Assembly: GCA_017618435.1 (NCBI GenBank)
Contig: JAFZUH010000341.1
Location: 1-11,008 of the forward strand
DNA length: 11,008 nt
Source of the DNA: Bacteroidales bacterium
GTDB lineage: Bacteria; Bacteroidota; Bacteroidia; Bacteroidales; WCHB1-69
Reading direction: 5' to 3'
Numbering within the stretch: position 1 is the stretch's first letter; each line of letters begins with the position of its first letter. The notes under the pieces were generated by a model. The model was given only the letters and a program-made list of their open reading frames with translations. It did no database searches and was not told where the DNA came from. Positions 1 through 7,322 of the stretch are shown here, in pieces. A program made the translations under genes and the position numbers.

Positions 1-537
1 AGTTCTTATCCAAAAACAATAGAACTGACAGGTTTTCAGTCCTTGGTGCAATCGCATATACGGCACTATAATCATAAAAGATATTGGAAAATGAGAGAAC
101 GTGTCGTTAGTTTTAAGGGTGGATTTTTTAATAGACTGTTGTGCTATTGGTATTTGTTCCGTATCAAAAGAATGGATGCTTTTAATAATGCTTCTATGGG
201 TACTCATTTGGGTTTTGGAGCCTCGTTTGCTACTCCGCCTTCTTTTCCTCATGGAATACAAGGAGTTATTGTTGCCCATGATGCAAAAATAGGCAAGCAT
301 TGTATTATTTTGCATTCAGTAACCATTGGCAACGGACACGGAGGCTCGCCTGTTATTGGAGATAATTGTGAAATTGGGGCAGGGGCTATTCTTGTTGGTG
401 GAATATCAATTGGAAACAATTGCAGAATTGGAGCCAATTGCATTGTTGCTGAAAATGTTCCCGATAATTCAACAGTGGTAATGCCTCACCCAAGAATTTT
501 AAGTAGAACTGAAAATAAAATTAGATATAGAAAATAA
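1..537 (+). CDS. Serine acetyltransferase-like hexapeptide-repeat acyltransferase (5' end probably cut off by the window)
   Basis: The C-terminal part shows the left-handed beta-helix pattern of isoleucine-led hexapeptides (VIGDNC, EIGAGA, SIGNNC, RIGANC) followed by ENVPDNSTVVMPHP, the typical end of CysE-like acetyltransferases. These enzymes move an acetyl group from acetyl-CoA to serine, or to a sugar in capsule-cluster relatives. The candidate active-site histidines are encoded at 313-315 (in LHSVTIG) and 337-339 (in GHGG). The frame is open to base 1, so the true start probably lies upstream. In-frame starts inside the window are TTG at 43 and ATG at 91, but the helical region before the beta-helix is already under way there, and a start at 91 would remove much of it. 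The stop is 18 bases before the efflux operon with no visible promoter between, so co-transcription is possible. The family is fairly sure; the acceptor substrate is not. Confidence 0.8.
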   Translation, partial: SSYPKTIELTGFQSLVQSHIRHYNHKRYWKMRERVVSFKGGFFNRLLCYWYLFRIKRMDAFNNASMGTHLGFGASFATPPSFPHGIQGVIVAHDAKIGKHCIILHSVTIGNGHGGSPVIGDNCEIGAGAILVGGISIGNNCRIGANCIVAENVPDNSTVVMPHPRILSRTENKIRYRK

Positions 538-555
538 AAAAGAAATTTATAAAGA

Positions 556-1578
556 ATGAAAAATTTATTCAAAATTAGTTTGTTGGCCATAATGGCAGTT
601 GTAATTTCTGCATGTGGACAAAAAAGTGCCCAAAAAGCAGAAACAGAAAGAGTTGAACTTGTGGAGGTGATTACTTTGGAAAAACAAAAAATCGCCCGAC
701 AATTGGAATTTTCAACAACTTTGCAAGGTTATGAAAATATGAATATTTCTCCTTCTTTGACAGGAAATATTGAAAAAATATTTGTAGAAGTCGGTTCCAA
801 AGTCAATCAAGGGCAATTGTTAATTAGAATGGACCAAAATCAATTGATTACATCAAAAATCAATTTGGCATCAGTAAAAACAGAATTGGACCGTGCAACT
901 GCGTTGAAAGAAACAGGTAGTGTTTCGCAACAAACGTATGACCAATTGAAAGCACAATATGACCAATTGAAACAAAATGTGGAATTTTTGGAAACCAATA
1001 CTTTTGTCAAAGCACAATTTGCCGGTGTTATCTCCGCCAAAAATTTTGAAGACGGTGAAATGTACACAGGGGCACCTATTTTGGCATTGACACAAATAAA
1101 AACCTTAAAAGCATTGATAAGTATTCCTGAAATATATTTTCCGCTCATTCAAAAAGGAATGAAATTGGTGCTTCGTTCTGAAATTTATCCTGAAAAGGCT
1201 TTTGATTGTGTTATAGAAATTGTTTATCCGACAATTGACCCCGCTACGCATACTTTCCAAGTGAAATTGAAAATACCCAATAGTGCAGAATTGTTGCGTC
1301 CGGGTATGTATGTAACGACAACACTTGCTCTTGGTGAGGTCGATGCTTTGATTGCTCCCTATTCGGCTGTTTTGAAACTGATAGGCAGTAACGAAAGATA
1401 CCTTTTTGTTAATGACAACGGAAAAGCCAAACGTATCAGTGTTAAAATGGGACAACGTTTTGATGAAAATGTCGAAATTATGGGTGACGGTATTGAAGAT
1501 GGTATGCAATTAATCGTTTCCGGACAAGGACGATTGATAGATGGCGTTGCTGTAAAAGTGGTTAATAATCAAAAATAA
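556..1578 (+). CDS. RND efflux periplasmic adaptor (membrane fusion protein), lipoprotein
   Basis: This 340-residue HlyD/AcrA-family adaptor links an inner-membrane RND pump to an outer-membrane channel. Residues 1-20 form a lipoprotein signal ending in ISAC, with Cys20 as the lipidated residue. The two lipoyl half-motifs lie at about 64-96 (VGSKVNQGQLL) and 148-181 (QFAGVIS, GAPILAL). They flank a short alpha-hairpin at about 97-147. Within it Arg113, Leu117 and Ser124 fit the R-x3-L-x6-S pattern ('RLS' motif) that adaptors use to dock to TolC-type channels. Beta-barrel and membrane-proximal domains follow (about 182-335). The pump gene starts 12 bases after the stop, so the two are in one operon. 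No promoter motif is seen in the 18 bases upstream, so transcription may enter from the acetyltransferase gene. The hairpin carries a 21-bp internal duplication. Family call is very secure; substrate unknown. Confidence 0.95.
   Translation: MKNLFKISLLAIMAVVISACGQKSAQKAETERVELVEVITLEKQKIARQLEFSTTLQGYENMNISPSLTGNIEKIFVEVGSKVNQGQLLIRMDQNQLITSKINLASVKTELDRATALKETGSVSQQTYDQLKAQYDQLKQNVEFLETNTFVKAQFAGVISAKNFEDGEMYTGAPILALTQIKTLKALISIPEIYFPLIQKGMKLVLRSEIYPEKAFDCVIEIVYPTIDPATHTFQVKLKIPNSAELLRPGMYVTTTLALGEVDALIAPYSAVLKLIGSNERYLFVNDNGKAKRISVKMGQRFDENVEIMGDGIEDGMQLIVSGQGRLIDGVAVKVVNNQK
937..972 (+). repeat. 15-bp direct repeat, 21-bp period, inside the adaptor gene
   Basis: TATGACCAATTGAAA occurs at 937-951 and again, identical, at 958-972. 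The period of 21 bases equals one heptad, so the protein reads YDQLKAQ then YDQLKQN within the second arm of the alpha-hairpin. This looks like a recent in-frame heptad duplication that lengthens a coiled coil without breaking its register. Confidence 0.85.
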
Positions 1579-1590
1579 AAGCAAAACAAC

Positions 1591-4500
1591 ATGAGTATTT
1601 ACAAAACCGCGATAGAAAAACCTGTTACAACACTGCTGATTTTTGTGGCAGTATTGGTTATAGGCATTTATTCTTTTACTCGTTTGCCGATAGACCAATT
1701 TCCTGAAATGGACCCGCCGTATATTACTGTTATGACTACCTATGGCGGAGCAAGTGCGAGTGAAATCGAAACCAATGTGACCAAATTATTGGAAAATACC
1801 TTAAACTCTGTAGATGGATTAAAAAAGATTACCTCCAATTCAAAAGATAATATTTCTATGGTAATGTTGGAACTGGAATGGGGTTCCAACATGGACGAAG
1901 CCGTCAACGATGTCCGTTCCTATGTGGATATGGTAAAAAACAATTTGCCAGACGGCTGCACCAATCCTTTTATTTTCAAGTTCAGTTCTTCTGCAATGCC
2001 GATAATTCAGTTTGCGGTAACGGCAAAAGAAAGTTATCCCGGATTGGACAAACTGCTCAACGATGAAGTGGTTCCTATTCTGAATATGGTTGACGGTATT
2101 GGTAACATTTCTCTTTCAGGTGAACCTAAAAGATATGTTTATGTCGATATTGATCAGGAAAAATTAGACGCCTATCATATTCCATTGGAAACGGTGGGAA
2201 ATATGATTGCCGGCAACAACCTGAATTTGTCTTCGGGGGTTGTCAAAATGGACAAAGAGCAATACAATTTGGAGGTGAGAAGCGAATATGTTGAAAGTGA
2301 TGAAATCCGCGATATTGTTGTTACTACTACCACCGATGGCAAACAAGTGTTTGTAAGAGATATTGCCACCGTAAGAGATACCATTAAAGATTTGTCTTTA
2401 GACGAAAAAATCAATGGGGAAGAAGGCGTAAGAATTATTATCAGCAAACAATCGGGTGCAAATACTGTGCAGATTTGTAAGGATATAAACAAAACGATAG
2501 AAAAATTAAAGAAGCAATTGCCTGCTGATGTGCAGATTGCCACTATTTATGATTCTTCCGAAAACATAGAAAACTCTATCAATTCTTTGGAGGAATCCAT
2601 TATGTATGCTTTATTGTTTGTTGTTTTGGTGGTATTGTTTTTCCTTGGCCGATGGAAAGCCACGTTTATTATCGCTTTGACCATTCCAATCGCTTTGATT
2701 GCTGCCTTTATTTATCTGGCAATGACAGGGCGGTCTATTAATATTATCTCCTTATGTTCTTTAACCGTAGCCATTGGTATGGTGGTTGATGATGCCATTG
2801 TGGTGTTGGAAAATATTACAACACATATAGAGCGGGGCTCTTCACCGAGAGAAGCCGCCATTTATGCCACCAACGAAGTCTGGACATCTGTTATCGCTAC
2901 AACTTTGGTGATTTGTGCGGTGTTTGTTCCCTTGACTATGCTAACGGGTATGGCTGGCATTATGTTTAAAGAATTAGGGTGGATTGTTACCATTGTGGTA
3001 TGTACTTCTACTGTTGTCGCTATTACACTTACCCCAATGTTGTCCTCAAAGTTGTTGAATTCAAATCAGACCATTGTCAATAAAGACGGTGTTGTGATAG
3101 ACAAAGGGTCGAAAAAAACATGGTATGACAAAACTGTTGTTCCTGCTTTGGACAAATTGGACAGATGGTATGCCAATGTGTTGCGTTATTGTCTGAATCA
3201 CAAAAAGGCTACCGTATTGGTTGCCGTATTGATATTTGCCTCTTCGTTGGTTCCAATGTTTTTGGGTGCCATAGGTACTGACTTTATGCAAAAAACCGAT
3301 AATGGAAGAATTTCCGTTAAAGTGGAACTCCAACGGGGAACACGTATTGAAGAAACAATAAAAACAGCCCGTAAGTTGGAAAAACGTTTTCAAGAATTGG
3401 CTCCCGAAGTCGTCTTGATTTCTACCTCTGCCGGTAGTAACGATGATGCCGGTATTAGTGCCATTTTTGCTTCTACAACCAACAATACGATAAATATGAC
3501 TATCCGTTGTTTGAAAAAATATGAACGGGAACGTTCTGTATTTGATATTGCAGAGGTTTTTCGTCAGGAAATGGCAACATATCCCGAAATTATTGACTAT
3601 ACGGCCGGAATTTCCAGCGGTTTCGGTGGAGGTATGGGAGCCTCTACCGTTGATGTGGAAATATATGGCTACGATTTTGACCAGACTAATATCTTGGCAA
3701 CAGAGGTTAAACAACAAATCAAAGAAAAAGTTGCTGGGGCAAGAGACATCACTATCAGCCGTGATGAAGACAGGGCTGAAATAAAAGTGGTGGTGGATAA
3801 AGAAAAAGCCGCCCGTCATGGTCTGACATCGGCAAGCATATCCACATTCGTTCGCAACCGTGTCAATGGTATGGCGGTTGGTTTTCTGAAAGAAGACGGC
3901 GATGAATATGATATTTTGGTCAGATTGAAAGAAAATAACCGCAATTCTTTGACTTTGATAGAAAACATGAGCATTCCAACTCCGACAGGGCAATTGATAA
4001 AATTGAACGAAATTGCCAAACTTGAAGAGTATTGGACTCCTCCTACTATTGAAAGAAAATCCCGTCAGCGTTATGTAAAAGTGTCTATCACTCCCCATGA
4101 AACCTCTTTGGGAGAATTGGCAACCGATGTGGAACAAGTGCTTAACGGAATGGATATTCCACAAGGGATAACAACCCGATTGGCTGGAAATTATGAAGAC
4201 CAACAAGAAACTTTCCATGATATGGGTTTGCTGTTGGCAATGATTATCCTTTTGGTATATATTGTTATGGCTTCGCAGTTTGAATCGTTCTCCAAGCCTG
4301 CCATTATTATGATGGCAGTGCCGTTTGCCATGACAGGTGTTATTTTAGCCTTGCTGATAACAAATACCACTTTGGATATGATTGGTGCTCTTGGAGCGAT
4401 TATGTTGGTAGGTATTGTCGTCAAGAACGGTATCGTGTTGGTGGATTATATCAATTTGATGCGGGATAGAGGTTATGAATTGTATGAGGCTATTGCTTTG

Positions 4501-4803
4501 TCGGGACAATCGCGTTTGCGTCCTGTTTTGATGACGGCGGCAACTACCATTTTAGGTATGCTCCCAATGGCATTGAGTACAAGTGAAGGTTCTGAAATGT
4601 GGATTCCAATGGGTATTGTGGTGATTGGCGGTTTGTTGGCTTCAACCATTGTTACTTTGGTTATTGTTCCCGTTTTGTATGCCATATTTAGTCGTAGAGG
4701 TGAACGTGATAAAGAAAAACAATTGAGAAAACAATTCGTATTTTTGGAAAAACCTTTGCCGGAAAACTATACTGACAATACAAATAGAATGTTAAATGAT
4801 TAA
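1591..4803 (+). CDS. RND multidrug efflux pump, inner-membrane permease (AcrB/HAE1 type)
   Basis: This is a full-length 1070-residue RND transporter that exports hydrophobic or amphiphilic compounds using the proton gradient. It opens like AcrB: a short cytoplasmic helix, a first membrane segment at about 14-30, then LPIDQFPEMDPP. A large periplasmic porter region follows. Membrane segments 2-6 begin near residue 333, a second periplasmic half follows segment 7 (about 532-550), and segments 8-12 lie at about 866-1035. The proton-relay residues are intact: Asp400-Asp401 in GMVVDDAIVVLEN and Lys945 in GIVVKNGIVLVDY. The double aspartate in VDDAI fits the drug-exporting HAE1 branch rather than the heavy-metal (CusA/CzcA) branch. 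The adaptor gene ends 12 bases upstream and a PII-like gene starts 14 bases downstream, so all three are probably one transcript. The exported compound cannot be read from the sequence. Confidence 0.96.
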   Translation: MSIYKTAIEKPVTTLLIFVAVLVIGIYSFTRLPIDQFPEMDPPYITVMTTYGGASASEIETNVTKLLENTLNSVDGLKKITSNSKDNISMVMLELEWGSNMDEAVNDVRSYVDMVKNNLPDGCTNPFIFKFSSSAMPIIQFAVTAKESYPGLDKLLNDEVVPILNMVDGIGNISLSGEPKRYVYVDIDQEKLDAYHIPLETVGNMIAGNNLNLSSGVVKMDKEQYNLEVRSEYVESDEIRDIVVTTTTDGKQVFVRDIATVRDTIKDLSLDEKINGEEGVRIIISKQSGANTVQICKDINKTIEKLKKQLPADVQIATIYDSSENIENSINSLEESIMYALLFVVLVVLFFLGRWKATFIIALTIPIALIAAFIYLAMTGRSINIISLCSLTVAIGMVVDDAIVVLENITTHIERGSSPREAAIYATNEVWTSVIATTLVICAVFVPLTMLTGMAGIMFKELGWIVTIVVCTSTVVAITLTPMLSSKLLNSNQTIVNKDGVVIDKGSKKTWYDKTVVPALDKLDRWYANVLRYCLNHKKATVLVAVLIFASSLVPMFLGAIGTDFMQKTDNGRISVKVELQRGTRIEETIKTARKLEKRFQELAPEVVLISTSAGSNDDAGISAIFASTTNNTINMTIRCLKKYERERSVFDIAEVFRQEMATYPEIIDYTAGISSGFGGGMGASTVDVEIYGYDFDQTNILATEVKQQIKEKVAGARDITISRDEDRAEIKVVVDKEKAARHGLTSASISTFVRNRVNGMAVGFLKEDGDEYDILVRLKENNRNSLTLIENMSIPTPTGQLIKLNEIAKLEEYWTPPTIERKSRQRYVKVSITPHETSLGELATDVEQVLNGMDIPQGITTRLAGNYEDQQETFHDMGLLLAMIILLVYIVMASQFESFSKPAIIMMAVPFAMTGVILALLITNTTLDMIGALGAIMLVGIVVKNGIVLVDYINLMRDRGYELYEAIALSGQSRLRPVLMTAATTILGMLPMALSTSEGSEMWIPMGIVVIGGLLASTIVTLVIVPVLYAIFSRRGERDKEKQLRKQFVFLEKPLPENYTDNTNRMLND

Positions 4804-4817
4804 AATTGAAAAATAGT

Positions 4818-5111
4818 ATGAAATCGGTAATGATAATATTCAATCAAGCCAATACAGAACGTGTATTATATCTTTTGGACCATCTTCATATTCGTGGCTA
4901 TAGTTTTTGGGAGTCCGTTCAGGGGCGGGGGTCGCATTCGGGCGACCCAAGACAAGGTACGCATACGTGGCCGGAAATGAATTCCTCTGTCATCACTGTT
5001 GTTGATGACGACAAAGTGAAACCCTTGTTGGAAGCTGTACAAAAGTTAGATGCCAGAAACGAAGAAATCGGGGTGCGGGCTTTTGTCTGGAATATTGAAG
5101 CAACGGTATAA
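4818..5111 (+). CDS. Small PII-like protein, last gene of the RND efflux operon
   Basis: The 97-residue product has the layout of the PII/GlnB-like ferredoxin fold. Strand 1 is at about 2-9 (KSVMIIFN), helix 1 at 11-26, strand 2 at 28-36 and a long polar loop at 37-54 rich in Gly, His and Pro. Strand 3 (SSVITVV) follows at 56-63, helix 2 at 66-84 and strand 4 at 86-96 (VRAFVWNIEA). The loop sits where PII proteins carry the T-loop, which binds effectors and target transporters. ATG at 4818 is preferred over an in-frame TTG at 4806, because strand 1 then begins at residue 2, as in PII proteins. Its place 14 bases after a pump gene, before the operon's terminator, suggests a role in controlling or sensing for that pump. 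The gene is clearly real; fold and role are inference from pattern, and a divergent CutA-like protein is an alternative. Confidence 0.75.
   Translation: MKSVMIIFNQANTERVLYLLDHLHIRGYSFWESVQGRGSHSGDPRQGTHTWPEMNSSVITVVDDDKVKPLLEAVQKLDARNEEIGVRAFVWNIEATV
4929..4948 (+). other. GC-rich 7-bp inverted repeat inside the PII-like gene
   Basis: GGGTCGC (4929-4935) and GCGACCC (4942-4948) are perfect reverse complements around a 6-base loop. The stretch from 4922 is much richer in G and C than the rest of the operon. It encodes the start of the putative T-loop. It may simply reflect the Gly/Arg/Pro codons needed there. Confidence 0.5.
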
Positions 5112-5153
5112 TTTTTGACAAATAGACCTATTTTTTAGTTATTTATAATTTTG

Positions 5154-5180
5154 AAACGCACTCCCAACGGGAGTGCGTTT
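5154..5180 (+). terminator. Rho-independent-type terminator of the efflux operon
   Basis: AAACGCACTCCC (5154-5165) and GGGAGTGCGTTT (5169-5180) form a perfect 12-bp stem with a 3-base AAC loop, 42 bases after the stop of the PII-like gene. T-rich sequence follows after a few bases (from about 5183). The stem is very stable for this AT-rich context. The uninterrupted T-run is not immediately next to the stem, so it could also protect the 3' end of the transcript. Confidence 0.85.
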
Positions 5181-5224
5181 GGTTTATCTGTTTCATTTTT
5201 TTTCTTTCCATTTTTCTTTTCTCA

Positions 5225-5254
5225 TTTTGTATTGATTTTTTTTATATCTTTGCA
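5225..5254 (+). promoter_or_regulatory. Bacteroidetes-type promoter for the L25 gene
   Basis: TATCTTTG at 5245-5252 matches the Bacteroidetes -7 consensus TAnnTTTG exactly and is followed by CA. A TTTTG at 5225-5229 may be the -33 element, although the 15-base gap is shorter than usual for this promoter class. A run of eight T fills part of the spacer. Transcription would start near 5258, leaving a leader of about 35 bases before the ATG at 5294. The whole element is nearly the same as the one at 7323-7352. Apart from this promoter and the upstream terminator, the 182-base gap 5112-5293 shows nothing clear. Confidence 0.8.
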
Positions 5255-5293
5255 GTTTGTTAAACAATATATTAAAAAATAAATTATAAGAAA

Positions 5294-5875
5294 ATGAAAT
5301 CAGTATCAATGAGCGGTTCTCTTAGAGAGAACGTAGGGAAAAAAGATGCCAGATTACAAAGAGCATCGGGTATGATACCATGCGTTATGTATGGTGGTGG
5401 AAACCAACAGAATTTTCTTGTTCCGGAAACTTCTTTCAAAAATTTAATCTATACGCCGGAAGTCCGCTATGCTGTTATAGACATTAACGGTATTGAACAC
5501 AAGGCTATCGTACAGGAAATACAATTCCATCCTGTTACAGAGAAAATTTTACATGTGGATTTTTTGGAAGTTGTTGACGGTAAACCTATCAACATTGCTA
5601 TTCCTTTGCAGGTTAGTGGCAATTCTCCTGGTGTTATGCGTGGAGGTAAATTGTCCAAACGTGTACGTAAATTGAAAGTTTCAGGTTTGTTGGAAAATAT
5701 TCCTGAAAATATTACGGTAGATATTAGCGGTTTGGATATTTTGGACAGCATACGTGTAGAAGACATTAAAATAGACAATGTACGTATTGCCGAAAATCCT
5801 TCCAAAGTAGTGGTTACGGTTATGACATCACGTAATGTTGATGAAAGTGCTCCTGCTGAAACTGCTGAAGCGTAA
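5294..5875 (+). CDS. rplY: Ribosomal protein bL25, long Ctc/TL5 form
   Basis: This 193-residue protein binds 5S rRNA in the large ribosomal subunit. The N-terminal L25 domain (about 1-92) includes VGKKDARLQR and GMIPCVMYG, then the strands leading to LHVDFLEV at 86-93. The C-terminal TL5/Ctc beta domain (about 98-178) has GNSPGVMRGG at 109-118 and repeated VDISGLDILDSIRVEDI-type strands. A short acidic Ala/Glu tail ends the protein. The length fits the two-domain Ctc form rather than the roughly 95-residue E. coli form. It is a single-gene unit between its own promoter and terminator. In many bacteria peptidyl-tRNA hydrolase (pth) follows this gene; here it does not. Confidence 0.96.
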   Translation: MKSVSMSGSLRENVGKKDARLQRASGMIPCVMYGGGNQQNFLVPETSFKNLIYTPEVRYAVIDINGIEHKAIVQEIQFHPVTEKILHVDFLEVVDGKPINIAIPLQVSGNSPGVMRGGKLSKRVRKLKVSGLLENIPENITVDISGLDILDSIRVEDIKIDNVRIAENPSKVVVTVMTSRNVDESAPAETAEA

Positions 5876-5919
5876 GAAAAGTGTTTTGTGTCATATAAAA
5901 AGTTTAAATCATTAAACAA

Positions 5920-5944
5920 AAAGAGCGGCTAAAAGCCGCTCTTT
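5920..5944. terminator. Bidirectional terminator between L25 and the convergent lipoprotein gene
   Basis: AAAGAGCGGCT (5920-5930) and AGCCGCTCTTT (5934-5944) pair perfectly over 11 bp with an AAA loop. The + strand continues into CTTTATTTG, and the - strand reads from the stem into TTGTTTAATG. It can therefore end both the L25 transcript and the convergent transcript whose stop lies at 5964. Confidence 0.9.
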
Positions 5945-5963
5945 CTTTATTTGTGTTTTTATG

Positions 5964-6560
5964 TTATAGAGTAGGAATTGTTCCGCTTGGGATAGCACCT
6001 GTCCATGTTGCAGTTAAAGATTTGTTTTCATTATCTGTCCAATTGATAGTGATGGTGTAAATGTCACCTTCTTTTTTCACAACAACATCGCCTGTATATA
6101 CACCTGTTTTTTGGAATATTTGACCGCGTGCCGGAACGCCTTCATGACCAAAGAAATAACCTGCAATACCTTTTGTGTTTAAATAAGTTTGAGGGTCTGC
6201 GTTTGTGTTTTTGACATAAGTGCCAGCTTCTAAAGTTTCTCCATTACAGAATAAACCTATGCTGATAAAATGTAAAGTGTCATAATAACTTTGTCCTTCA
6301 TAATCTATTTTTACTATTTTATGCAAGGCTACTTCAATGTAATTGGTTGGAATTGTTTGTTGTTGATAGGTTTTTCCATAATTGTGTTGTACTGCTGTAG
6401 TCAGTTCAAAGGTTTCGCCGTTGTAGGTCATGGAACCACCGGTTACTGTAACTTCAGATTTGCTGTCATCTTTCTTTGCTTCTTCTTTTTTACTGTCCTT
6501 TTTGCAAGAACAAAATGCTACTACTGAAACAGATAGCATGATAAATAAAAACTTTTTCAT
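5964..6560 (-). CDS. Probable surface-exposed lipoprotein of unknown function
   Basis: The 198-residue product starts with Lys-Lys and a hydrophobic signal up to Cys19 in FCSC, a Bacteroidetes-style lipobox (Phe at -3 instead of the usual Leu). Directly after Cys19 comes a highly charged stretch at 20-35 of Lys, Asp and Glu (KKDSKKEEAKKDD). Charged residues just after the lipidated Cys resemble the lipoprotein export signal that sends Bacteroidetes lipoproteins to the outer face of the outer membrane. The rest looks beta-rich, with alternating strands and turns such as GGSMTYNGETFEL near 41-53 and a final TATWTGAIPSGT. I do not recognise a family. It has its own promoter at 6602-6609 and a terminator at 5920-5944, so it is probably transcribed alone. 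Confidence 0.85.
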   Translation of the reverse strand: MKKFLFIMLSVSVVAFCSCKKDSKKEEAKKDDSKSEVTVTGGSMTYNGETFELTTAVQHNYGKTYQQQTIPTNYIEVALHKIVKIDYEGQSYYDTLHFISIGLFCNGETLEAGTYVKNTNADPQTYLNTKGIAGYFFGHEGVPARGQIFQKTGVYTGDVVVKKEGDIYTITINWTDNENKSLTATWTGAIPSGTIPTL

Positions 6561-6601
6561 TTTGTCTAAAATTTAAGTTAAAAATATGATTAATTATTTT
6601 G

Positions 6602-6609
6602 CAAAGATA
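6602..6609 (-). promoter_or_regulatory. Bacteroidetes -7 promoter element for the lipoprotein gene
   Basis: Read on the - strand this is TATCTTTG, an exact TAnnTTTG match followed by CA. A TTG occurs 17 bases upstream and may be the -33 element. The ATG at 6560 lies about 40 bases downstream. The 95-base gap 6561-6655 is otherwise AT-rich and shows no convincing terminator for the next gene upstream. Confidence 0.75.
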
Positions 6610-6655
6610 ATCATTTTTTTTGAAAGCAAGAAAAAATGTCCCAAAATGCTTTTTT

Positions 6656-7243
6656 TTAGAATTTAAGTTGCATTCCCATGCCGCCTTGGGCAGAAGGGTT
6701 GAGATACAGGGAGGCTTTTTCCAAGTCTAATATTTTTCCGGATTTGTTGATATAATAAAAACTCCGCAGCAGGAAAAATGTTCCCACGCCCATAGCCACG
6801 GCACCGCCTACCAACATAGTATATTTTACTTTGGGCATATACATATATTGGTTTTCAAAAAGTGTGAGCGAGCAAACCAAAGCCGATGTACCCAAACCAA
6901 AAATAGGTAAGCCCACATAAAAACTCCGTGCGGATTTTCTCATATAATAACCTGCTGTTTTGTAGCCCAAGTCTTCATTGTACAAATTGTCTATCTGTTG
7001 CATAAAAACCCGTTCTTGGGCGGTGGATTCTCTGAAATTCAGTATATAATTGGCTATATTTTCTTTGGAAATATCAAAAATGACATTGAATCTGTCCACC
7101 ACCAATGAAGAATCTGTAGTGTTGATAATTTTTCCGAAAATGGTGTCCTGTTGGTTTTTAAGAACAATAGCATCGAGATATTGTTGGCAGTTGGCCTGCC
7201 AAACACCTGTACATATCGCAAGAATGATGAAAAATTTTTTCAT
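6656..7243 (-). CDS. Unrecognised envelope protein with signal peptide and two hydrophobic segments
   Basis: I do not recognise this 195-residue protein. Residues 1-19 are a signal sequence (Lys-Lys, hydrophobic core, ending near ANC), which may be cut by signal peptidase I; QANC is a poor lipobox. Residues 22-75 look like small beta strands (AIVLKNQQDTIFGKII, SLVVDRFNVIFDI). Hydrophobic segments lie at about 109-129 and 141-165, rich in Gly and Ala like a helical hairpin. The C-terminus ends in aromatic MQLKF. The start is set at ATG 7243 because it gives a clean signal peptide; a longer frame to 7321 would put a poor extension before it and overlap the divergent regulatory region. The gene is divergent from the transketolase gene. 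Inner or outer membrane location is uncertain. Confidence 0.75.
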   Translation of the reverse strand: MKKFFIILAICTGVWQANCQQYLDAIVLKNQQDTIFGKIINTTDSSLVVDRFNVIFDISKENIANYILNFRESTAQERVFMQQIDNLYNEDLGYKTAGYYMRKSARSFYVGLPIFGLGTSALVCSLTLFENQYMYMPKVKYTMLVGGAVAMGVGTFFLLRSFYYINKSGKILDLEKASLYLNPSAQGGMGMQLKF

Positions 7244-7322
7244 TTTTTTGAGTGTTTTTATTTCTAATAATAACGAAAAAACAAAAACTTTAGTATGATA
7301 AACGGAATAAGAAAGTATCAAG

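Noticed and set aside
3061..4218. A 385-codon open frame on the - strand inside the pump gene
   Set aside because: It lies entirely opposite the conserved RND gene, and its translation is Phe/Cys/His-rich without any domain I recognise. It is a shadow of the real gene.
5120..5137. Small hairpin AAATA/TATTT followed by T's after the PII-like gene
   Set aside because: It has a stem of only five A-T pairs with a four-base loop; the strong 12-bp hairpin at 5154-5180 explains termination.
6625..6655. Terminator after the envelope gene
   Set aside because: Only A-runs facing T-runs around a 13-base loop, with no GC core; this is expected by chance in AT-rich DNA.
7244..7321. N-terminal extension of the divergent envelope gene up to 7321
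   Set aside because: ATG 7243 gives a proper signal peptide; the extension would put residues before it.
7244..7322. Promoter for the divergent envelope gene
   Set aside because: On the - strand only a poor match (AGTTTTTG) is present, without the TA of TAnnTTTG, so no site is listed.
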